A stretch of 64,000 nucleotides of DNA from Mesorhizobium sp. WSM4306. Its GTDB lineage: Bacteria > Pseudomonadota > Alphaproteobacteria > Rhizobiales > Rhizobiaceae. Positions 57,611 to 64,000 of this stretch are shown here, one piece after another. Under the pieces are notes generated by a model, which worked only from the letters and a program-made list of their open reading frames with translations, had not been told where the DNA came from and ran no database searches. The stretch covers positions 1 through 64,000 of the forward strand of contig NZ_VFTC01000032.1 in the NCBI RefSeq assembly GCF_007003975.1. Direction: 5' to 3'. The stretch's first letter is position 1, and every line of letters starts with the position of its first letter. The translations under genes and the position numbers were made by a program.

Positions 57611-58243
57611 CTAGTCGGTCCCTCCGGACGGGGCGGCATTTTCCCAGCCGGCCAGCTCCGGCAGGTCGTCGAGCCAGCTTTTCTCCGTCATTGAGGCTTC
57701 GCCGGCCGGTGGCGCCGCCTCTGTGGCGTTCTGAATGAGCCAGTCCATCCATTTGCGATAGGCAATCGGGGTCAATTCGGGCGGCAGCACCTTGGCCTTG
57801 GCCAGCATGCGCTTGCGGAAACTGACTTGCCTGCGCAGCTTGGTCGTCGTGAACTTGATCGCCTTGCCCTGGTATTCAACCGTCCAGCGCCCATCGCCGT
57901 GGCTGGCGAGCCTGTCGATGGCAAAACCGGCATCGACCGGCCTGTCGCGCCAGGGAAGCTCGATGGCATTCCGCCTCAGATCGAGCGCCCACCGCCTGTA
58001 GTCGGCGCCTGCGCGCTGAGGCGGCAGCACGCCGGCCTGTTCGAGGATTTTCCTGCGGAAGGTCGGCTGCTTCTTGATCTGCCCGGTGGTCAGCTCGACG
58101 CGATGCCCACGCAATTCGACGTGCCAGCGGATCCTGCCATTGCCGACATACTTCACCAGCCTGTCGATGACGAATTCTTCCTCGGCAAGCGCCACGCAGC
58201 CTTGGCTGATGCGTTCGAGGATGAACTGGCTATCGGTGGGCAT
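57611..58243 (-). CDS. Protein with two tandem copies of an unrecognised domain
   Basis: 210 residues, cytosolic, basic. Residues about 23-93 and 105-173 are clear internal repeats: VIDRLV...GRIRWHVELRGHRVELTT...FRRKILEQAGVLPP against AIDRLA...GRWTVEYQGKAIKFTT...FRKRMLAKAKVLPP. Each unit is three beta-strands then helices with RKxL and VLPP. The unit resembles a region seen in some phage primase/helicase proteins, by impression only. The tail (175-210) is acidic and proline-rich. Lies inside the type I secretion island. Confidence 0.65.
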   Translation of the reverse strand: MPTDSQFILERISQGCVALAEEEFVIDRLVKYVGNGRIRWHVELRGHRVELTTGQIKKQPTFRRKILEQAGVLPPQRAGADYRRWALDLRRNAIELPWRDRPVDAGFAIDRLASHGDGRWTVEYQGKAIKFTTTKLRRQVSFRKRMLAKAKVLPPELTPIAYRKWMDWLIQNATEAAPPAGEASMTEKSWLDDLPELAGWENAAPSGGTD

Positions 58244-58432
58244 GACGCAGCCTTGGGCAAGAACATTTGACGAAGCTTAGCCACTACCACAAACCAGCCG
58301 CCACCAATCTTTTTCGCTCCGGGAATCTCGCCCCGAACGGTCGCGCGCTTCGGTCCTGGCAGCCGAAAAACGCGCTGGCTTTAGGGTTTTGACCGCCGGA
58401 CCTGCAGTTGCCCAGGTCAACGGTTCAATGTT

Positions 58433-58963
58433 CTACGATCCCAGGAGCCGAACGCTGCTATCGCGACGCAGTTCGGAATCGGCGCGGTCGACGCCTTCAA
58501 CCGTGATCGCGATTGTCCCGTTCTCAATTCTTGCGATCCATCCCTTCGCCTTCATGTACCAGAGATGGAACTCGAGATGCTCTCGCGGACAGCCCAATAA
58601 CCGTTCGATTTCGACGTCGCCAATGCCGGGGTTGCTGACATCCTGGCGACGCTTGACATAGAGCAGAGAAAGCAGTTTGGCCTGGACCACAGCGTCCTTC
58701 TGAACGCCTTTGCCGTCGCTTGCTTCCTCGACCAATTGAAGGCGAACACCTGCATGCTCTCGATAGGAGATGTCGTATTGGGCGCGCTTGACCGGATCTT
58801 TCAGGACATTATGTGCTTCTACTATTTCGCTGAAGCGGGCTTCATTTCCGGTTTGCTGATTGTCGGGATGATAGCGCATCGCAAAATAGCGAAATATTCG
58901 CTCAAGCGTCTCCGAGTTGGCGTTTGGGCTGACCTCCAAGAGTTCGTAGTAATCGACGAACAA
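58433..58963 (-). CDS. DnaJ-like protein (N-terminal J-domain)
   Basis: 176 residues from a TTG start with GGAG 7 bases upstream. A J-domain occupies residues 1-70: DYYELLEVSPNANSETLERIFRYFAMRYHPDN, with the HPD motif needed to stimulate Hsp70. There is no G/F or zinc region; instead the C-terminal ~100 residues form a winged-helix-like block (IGDVEIERLLGCPREHLEFHLWYMKAKGWIARIENGTIAITVEGVD). Probably a specialised J-protein with a DNA- or protein-binding tail. Position within the secretion island suggests a link to substrate export, which is inference. Confidence 0.85.
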   Translation of the reverse strand: MFVDYYELLEVSPNANSETLERIFRYFAMRYHPDNQQTGNEARFSEIVEAHNVLKDPVKRAQYDISYREHAGVRLQLVEEASDGKGVQKDAVVQAKLLSLLYVKRRQDVSNPGIGDVEIERLLGCPREHLEFHLWYMKAKGWIARIENGTIAITVEGVDRADSELRRDSSVRLLGS

Positions 58964-59238
58964 TGCGCTGCTCCCTCAAACATCGCCCCTGAAAAGCCAA
59001 GAGCCTGGGCCACCTTATCTATTGCGATCCAGGCCCTCAACCGTCGGGTTTCTCAGCGATGTTGCGCTTGCTTGAGCCCAGTCACAAGCCGGACTTTGGT
59101 CCCGGCCTGATGCCGATACCGGCAAACCAACAAACGCGCTCGCCTTGTCCTGATTATCAGCGGCAGGCGGCCAAACCGGCTCGGTGATGTTCCACAGGAT
59201 GAGCGCCGCCTTCTTCAATATGTTTGGCGCGAAGCTCG

Positions 59239-60576
59239 TCACTTCTGGCGAAACGCCGAGTGGAACGACACAACCAGCGGGCCTAAAATATAGTCGAGTG
59301 CGGTGCGTTCCTCGGTAACGATCATGACTGACGCCGGCATGCCTGGGTAAAGCGCAATCTGTGGGGCCGCGGCCAATTCCACCGGATCGACAGCCACGTC
59401 GGCGAGGTAGTAGGGAAACCCGGTCTTGCTGTCGGTGATGCGATCCGCCGAAATGCGGGTGACGCGTCCATGAATTATGGGTATCGAACGCTGCTTGTAG
59501 GATGTGAAACGAACTTCGGCGGCCATGTCGGGTCGCAGGTTCGATATGTCCTCGACGCGAACCTGCGCCTGGACGATCAGCGAATTCTCGGTCGGCACGA
59601 TGTCGAGGATTGTCTGGCCCGGCGCCACGATCGCACCGATCGAGAAGACGCTGAGATCCATCACCTGGCCATCATAGGGCGCGCGCACTTCGGCCCGGTC
59701 CCTGGCAGCCTGGGCGGCAAACATCTTGGGCACGAGGTCGGCAAGGTTCGATTGCGTATCGATCAGCATGGCCGACAGCTTGGCTCGGCGCTCGTTGGTC
59801 AACTGCGCGATCTGGCTCTCGAGTTCGGCTTTGCTCTGTTCGCTGCCGCCAATTGCGCCCAGGTTCTCGTCGATCAGACCCTGCAGATCCGAGGCGGACC
59901 GTTCCAGTTCCAGGATGCGAGGGCGGGTCGTCAATCCCGCCTTGAGCAGCTTCGACAGGCTGGCCTTCTCGTCGATCGTCGATTGCAGCTGTGCCTGGTA
60001 GGATTCGACCCGAGACTGCTTGCCCTGGATCTGCTCCTCGAGCTCGGCAATGCGCCGCTCGAGGATTTGTTTGGCGCCGGCCATCGAGGCACGCTGGCTT
60101 TCCAGATCGGCGATCTGGTTTGCCATCGCATCCTTGAGATAGTCCTCGTGCTCTTTGAGAATGTCCTTGGGAAAGGCAACGGCCTCGCTGCCGTCCAGTT
60201 CGGCCCGGATCCTGGCGTTGGTTGCGCGCAAGAGCGCATATTGCTGGGCATAGAGATTGAACTCGGACCGGATTCTGGTGTCGTCCAGCTTCAGCATTAT
60301 GTCGCCCTTCTTGACGACGTCGCCATCCTTGACGCGGATTTCCTTCACCGTACCGCCGTCGAAATGCTGTACGCTCTTGCGATTGCCTTCCACCTTGACG
60401 ATGGCGTCGGCGAGCACGGCGCCGTTCAGCGGGGCCAACGCCGCCCAGCCGCCGAAAATACCGAAAAAGGCGATTATGATCATCAGGCCGACACAGGCCG
60501 GCACCCGGATCGAATCCGGGGCCAGGATACCGGTTTCGCCGGGCAGGCTCCGGTAGGTGAGGGCGACGTCGCTCAT
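59239..60576 (-). CDS. Type I secretion periplasmic adaptor, HlyD/PrtE family (module 2)
   Basis: 445 residues from ATG 60576 with GGAGAG upstream. One N-terminal membrane helix (CVGLMIIIAFFGIFGGWAAL), lipoyl halves (GTVKEIRVKDGDVVKKGDIML; VRAPYDGQVMDLSVFSIGAIVAPG), a long coiled coil with LEEQIQGKQSRVESYQAQLQ and a C-terminal barrel. Pairs with the PrtD-family exporter 19 bases upstream. Diverged from the module 1 adaptor in length and coiled-coil sequence, so the modules are probably not a recent duplication. Confidence 0.95.
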   Translation of the reverse strand: MSDVALTYRSLPGETGILAPDSIRVPACVGLMIIIAFFGIFGGWAALAPLNGAVLADAIVKVEGNRKSVQHFDGGTVKEIRVKDGDVVKKGDIMLKLDDTRIRSEFNLYAQQYALLRATNARIRAELDGSEAVAFPKDILKEHEDYLKDAMANQIADLESQRASMAGAKQILERRIAELEEQIQGKQSRVESYQAQLQSTIDEKASLSKLLKAGLTTRPRILELERSASDLQGLIDENLGAIGGSEQSKAELESQIAQLTNERRAKLSAMLIDTQSNLADLVPKMFAAQAARDRAEVRAPYDGQVMDLSVFSIGAIVAPGQTILDIVPTENSLIVQAQVRVEDISNLRPDMAAEVRFTSYKQRSIPIIHGRVTRISADRITDSKTGFPYYLADVAVDPVELAAAPQIALYPGMPASVMIVTEERTALDYILGPLVVSFHSAFRQK

Positions 60577-60595
60577 CGATCTCTCCGGCCACAGC

Positions 60596-62290
60596 TCATT
60601 GGGTTGCCACCGCCATTGGAGCCGCACGCTGGTTGAGCAGCGCTACGATCTCGTTTCTCATGCCGAAGGCCTCGACGGCGCCATCGCGCAACAGAAGGAT
60701 CTTGTCGACGTTCGCCAGGGTCGAGGGACGGTGCGAGACGATGATCACCGTGCTGCCGCGGCGCTTGAGCTCGATCGCGCACTCGCTCAGCGCGCGGTCG
60801 CCATCGGCGTCGAGATTGGAACTAGGCTCGTCGAGAATGATCAAGTTCGGTGTGCCGAACACCGCTCGGGCAAGGGCAATCCGCTGCCGATATCCCCCTG
60901 ACAGGACTGCGCCGCCTTCGCCGATCTGGGTCTCGTAACCCTGCGGCAGGCGAATAATCATCTCGTGCACGCCAGCCAGCCGCGCCGCGTCGATCACGTC
61001 CTGGTCGACATTGGTCTTGAAGCGGCCGATGTTGGCGGCGACTGTATCGGAAAAGAGTTCGATGTCCTGTGGTAGGTAGCCGATGTGGTCGCCGAGCGCG
61101 TTGTGCCCCCACTGCGACAGGTCGGCGCCATCCAGCCTGACGGTGCCGCGGCTGGGTTGCATGACACCGGCAAGGTGACGTGCCAGCGTCGATTTGCCGG
61201 CGCCGGAAGGGCCGACTATTCCCAGCGCCTCGCCTGCGTCCAGCCTGAACGATACGTCCCGGAGAAGCACTTTCTGCTGGCTGGCAATTGCAAAGCTGAC
61301 CTGCTCGACGGAAATCTTGCCGGTGGGCTTCGGCAGGTTGAACGATCTGTCGTTCTGCGCGCCCCCGTCGACCAGCTTCTCGACCCTTGCCAACGCCGCC
61401 CGCGCCAGGATCAGGCTGCGCCAAAGGCCGACGATCTGCTCGACCGGCTGTAGCCCCCGGCCCAGCAAGAGGCTCGCCGCAAACATGGTGCCGCCGGTGA
61501 TCTGCCGCTCGATCACCAGATAGGCGCCGAGGCCGAGGATCAACGACTGCATGGTTAGCCGCAGGAAACGGATCAGGCCGGACATCAGGGCGGCGCGATC
61601 GCTTGCCTCCGCCTGGCGCCGCAGCGCGAGGTTGCGGTCGCGTCCCCAGCGGCGAATGAGACCGTCGATCATCCCCATGGCGCGAACGACTTCCGAGTTT
61701 CTGAGGCTCATCTCGGTAAAGTTATAGTTGGTCGTCGCCAGGTCGTTGGCCTGTTTCAGCGGTGAACGCACGAGATACTCGTTGATCACGGCCATGGCGA
61801 TCAAGAGCAGCGAGCAGCCAAGTGCGAAGAAGCCGAGCCACGGATGCAGCAGGAAGATGATACCGATGTAGATGGGCGACCATGGCAGGTCGAACAGGGC
61901 GTGGATGCCGCTGCCGGTGATGACCTGCCTGAACGTGTCGAAGTCGCGGATAGGTTGGCTCGGCGAGGAGCCGGGCGATGGGGATTCGACCGACGCGGCG
62001 AGGATCCTTGCCGAAAGCAGCCGGTCGAGCCGCGCGCTGGCACGCGTCAGCACGGAGGCGCGTACCAGATCGAGGCCGGCCAGCGAAAGGAAGGCCGCCA
62101 GCAACACAAGGGTCAGCATCACCAGCGTGGTTTCGCTGCCGCTGGTGACGACCCGGTCGTAGATCTGCAGCATGTAGAGTGGGGACGCGAGATAGAGCAG
62201 ATTGATCGCCAGGCTGAATGCCGCCGCCACGAGGAAATAGCGGCGGCATGCCCGAAGCGCGTCCTTCACAATTCGAGACTTGCTGTCCAA
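60596..62290 (-). CDS. Type I secretion ABC exporter, PrtD family (module 2)
   Basis: 564 residues from a TTG at 62290 (weak ribosome site). Six membrane helices (YFLVAAAFSLAINLLYLASPLYMLQIYDRVVTSGS at the start), no C39 domain, then Walker A GPSGAGKST, Walker B LIILDEPSSNLD and H-loop SHRPST. The ABC signature reads LSGGYRQRIALARA, with Tyr in place of the usual Gln. Located 64 bases after a large adhesin-like gene, its likely cargo. Confidence 0.95.
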   Translation of the reverse strand: MDSKSRIVKDALRACRRYFLVAAAFSLAINLLYLASPLYMLQIYDRVVTSGSETTLVMLTLVLLAAFLSLAGLDLVRASVLTRASARLDRLLSARILAASVESPSPGSSPSQPIRDFDTFRQVITGSGIHALFDLPWSPIYIGIIFLLHPWLGFFALGCSLLLIAMAVINEYLVRSPLKQANDLATTNYNFTEMSLRNSEVVRAMGMIDGLIRRWGRDRNLALRRQAEASDRAALMSGLIRFLRLTMQSLILGLGAYLVIERQITGGTMFAASLLLGRGLQPVEQIVGLWRSLILARAALARVEKLVDGGAQNDRSFNLPKPTGKISVEQVSFAIASQQKVLLRDVSFRLDAGEALGIVGPSGAGKSTLARHLAGVMQPSRGTVRLDGADLSQWGHNALGDHIGYLPQDIELFSDTVAANIGRFKTNVDQDVIDAARLAGVHEMIIRLPQGYETQIGEGGAVLSGGYRQRIALARAVFGTPNLIILDEPSSNLDADGDRALSECAIELKRRGSTVIIVSHRPSTLANVDKILLLRDGAVEAFGMRNEIVALLNQRAAPMAVATQ

Positions 62291-62354
62291 CTTCAGAACC
62301 CCACTCGATACTCGTCAGGCTAGGTGAGCCGCCGCCGTCGGCGGCCCCTTTGGT

Positions 62355-64000
62355 TCACACCACGACGTCGCTTGAAATCGCCCCATCGCCGATGCCTGTC
62401 AGCGTGAATTCCGCCGGATTGTACGAAACGACGGTGTGGCCCTGGCCGTCATCGGCGAGTTTGAAGCTGTTGGCGTCGTAGGAGCCGAGCAGATGCAGCG
62501 TGGCATTGTGCGCACCATCCGAGACGGTTAGCGTGCCGCCGCTGCCATCCTGGTTTGCCTGATAGACGGCCGCCGTCCCCGCGCCGAACAAGATATCGTT
62601 GAGGTCCAGCCTGTCGTCATTGGTGATGCCGCCGATCCGCCCGCTGTAATCGAAGGAATCATCGAGCTCCAGCGTGCCAGCCGCATCATGCGCGAAGGTG
62701 ACGTCGGTGGACGAGGCGCCACCGAATTCCAGCTTCGACAGATTGCCGATGGTGGCATCGCCGTCGCCGGTGACCTGGCCGTTGATGGTAATGTTGCCGC
62801 CATTGGCCCACAGCATGCCTGAATTCGCCAGGTCGCCGGTGACCGTCAAGCCGCCCGAACCTGTCGCCTCAAGCGTTCCGGAGTTGGTGACGACGCTGCC
62901 ACCGGTATCGACGACCAGCGCGTTCGAGCCGGTGGCGATGATGGTGCCCCGGTTGTCGAGGCTCAGCATTCCGCCGCCCAATTGGCCAGCGCCCTCGATC
63001 GTGTTGTCGGCATTGACCAGAGTGACGTCCGGCCCCGTGCCGGAGATGATGTTGGCGGCGCTGTCGGATAGCAGGATCTGCCCGCCACCCTGCAGGGTCA
63101 CGCCATGCTGGATGACCTGCAGCAACGTATCGCCGCCCGTCGAGTCGAGCGTGATGAGGCCGCTGTTGTTGATAATGCCGCTCAGCGGCAGCAGAGCGCC
63201 GTCGCCGATCGTCATGGTGCCGGCATTGTTGACCACCGGCGTCTGGTCGAAGGTGAAATTACCGTCCGCAAGCGCACTCGAGTGCACGCCGTCCAGCGTG
63301 ATCGACTGCCCGTCGCCAAGCGTTATCACCGCATTGCCGTTGGCGTCGTCGGCCATATGCGCCTGGACGTCGGCGAAGCTCTGGAAGCCGGAATAACCGA
63401 TCAGGTCGATCTGGTCAGCGGCCGCGTCGAAGCTGTGCACCGTGTTGTTGCCGATCGGCTGCGAGAAGACGAAGAGATCGTTTCCGCTCGATCCGGTCAG
63501 CACGTCGTCACCGGACCAGGCAAAGATCGGCGAGCCAGGAGCGTAGGCCTCGACATTGTCGGCGATCGACATGTTTCCCGTCGTGCCGTCTGCGTTGGTC
63601 CAGGTCATCGAAACGTCGAGTACCGCCGCTCCCGCGAAATCGGCAGGCGTGATGACCGTCAACCCGTGCAGGTCGTTGGTCTGTATCGTCCAGCTCCCAT
63701 CGGCATTGTGCGTTGCACCGTCGATGGTCCAGCCCGAAGGCACGTCCTTCACCGTGACGGTGATGAGCGCACCCTCATGCGATGGATCGGTCAGGGCGAG
63801 ATTGATAGGCTCGCCGGAGGTGCCGGCGGGCTTGAGGCTGCCTTGGCTGGCAGTAGTGCTCAGGTTGCCGGCCCCATCCTTGAAGGCTCCAGATGCAAAA
63901 GTCGCGGTATAGGTGGTGCCGTTGTTTGGCTTAGTCACCAGCAGGGTGAACGTATCGACGGTATTGCCGCTTCCGTCAGTTGTGGTGCCCCAGGTTCCCG
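62355..64000 (-). CDS. Large type I-secreted adhesin-like protein (5' end outside window)
   Basis: The frame is open to the window edge, so the N-terminus is missing; at least 548 residues are seen. Order from the edge: Ig/cadherin-like strands (TATFASGAFKDGAGNL; ITVTVKDVPSGWTI; DVSMTWTNADGTTGNMSIADNV), one RTX-like stretch (GDDVLTGSSGNDLFVFSQPIG), then beta-helix-like repeats with asparagine ladders (VVNNAGTMTIGDG, INNSGLITLDSTGGDT, VVTNSGTLEATGSG, LANSGMLWANGG) and a C-terminal secretion region ending SSDVVV. Predicted cell-surface or secreted, exported by module 2. Confidence 0.85.
   Translation of the reverse strand, partial: GTWGTTTDGSGNTVDTFTLLVTKPNNGTTYTATFASGAFKDGAGNLSTTASQGSLKPAGTSGEPINLALTDPSHEGALITVTVKDVPSGWTIDGATHNADGSWTIQTNDLHGLTVITPADFAGAAVLDVSMTWTNADGTTGNMSIADNVEAYAPGSPIFAWSGDDVLTGSSGNDLFVFSQPIGNNTVHSFDAAADQIDLIGYSGFQSFADVQAHMADDANGNAVITLGDGQSITLDGVHSSALADGNFTFDQTPVVNNAGTMTIGDGALLPLSGIINNSGLITLDSTGGDTLLQVIQHGVTLQGGGQILLSDSAANIISGTGPDVTLVNADNTIEGAGQLGGGMLSLDNRGTIIATGSNALVVDTGGSVVTNSGTLEATGSGGLTVTGDLANSGMLWANGGNITINGQVTGDGDATIGNLSKLEFGGASSTDVTFAHDAAGTLELDDSFDYSGRIGGITNDDRLDLNDILFGAGTAAVYQANQDGSGGTLTVSDGAHNATLHLLGSYDANSFKLADDGQGHTVVSYNPAEFTLTGIGDGAISSDVVV

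Noticed and set aside
59015..59242. 75-residue minus-strand frame overlapping the module 2 HlyD stop (GTGA)
   Set aside because: The overlap is suggestive of coupling, but there is no ribosome site and no recognisable fold. Its DNA is non-repetitive spacer before the J-protein gene. Kept out for lack of support, though it cannot be excluded.

Overview
The window is typical alphaproteobacterial (order Hyphomicrobiales/Rhizobiales) chromosome: high GC, densely packed genes, many 4-bp start/stop overlaps, and small palindromic repeats in several gaps. A complete cyclic beta-1,2-glucan pair (ndvB, ndvA), a rhizobial-type histidine operon and the general gene content suggest Mesorhizobium or a close relative. 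That genus assignment is inference. No tRNA, rRNA, CRISPR array, insertion sequence or integrase was seen.

Layout. 1-3 kb: hppD (tyrosine catabolism) divergent from an Lrp/AsnC regulator, then a DUF442 phosphatase-like protein and a RidA protein. 3-11.2 kb: histidine utilisation, with hutC-hutF on the minus strand and hutI-hutH-hutG-hutU-hutD on the plus strand, around a shared perfect palindrome that fits a HutC operator. Together they convert histidine to urocanate, imidazolone propionate, formiminoglutamate, formylglutamate and finally glutamate. 11.4-22.2 kb: ndvB (a giant glucan synthase) and ndvA (its ABC exporter). 22.3-27.6 kb: an isolated ccmC, an outer-membrane barrel protein, a TPR-sulfotransferase, a D-serine dehydratase-like enzyme and a D-lyxose isomerase.

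27.8-35.6 kb: a six-gene, translationally coupled minus-strand operon (DUF4129-like, DUF4350, MoxR ATPase, DUF58, SpoIIM-like, RDD). It is divergent from two tandem paralogous multi-pass membrane proteins. This looks like a MoxR-type chaperone or envelope system of unknown function. 35.7-44 kb: a TPR protein, a solute-binding protein without its permease, then an alpha/beta hydrolase, an isochorismatase-like hydrolase, an M24 enzyme resembling the DMSP lyase DddP, and a GlxA/AraC-type regulator. The last four look like a small catabolic cluster. 44-48.4 kb: free methionine-R-sulfoxide reductase, YeiH exporter, GNAT, ACT-domain protein and aldehyde dehydrogenase; a degenerate copy of the 3' end of the dehydrogenase gene lies about 0.5 kb further on.

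49.2-64 kb: a minus-strand type I secretion island with two complete PrtD/HlyD pairs. One pair lies downstream of a 1,113-residue RTX serralysin-like metalloprotease and a small exported protein. The other lies downstream of a large adhesin-like protein cut by the window edge. Between the two modules are a J-domain protein, a protein made of two tandem copies of an unrecognised domain, and two further uncharacterised proteins. No TolC-type outer-membrane channel gene is present in the window.

Most promising for new biology: the secretion island with its unassigned small proteins, the DddP-like cluster, and the MoxR/SpoIIM/RDD operon.
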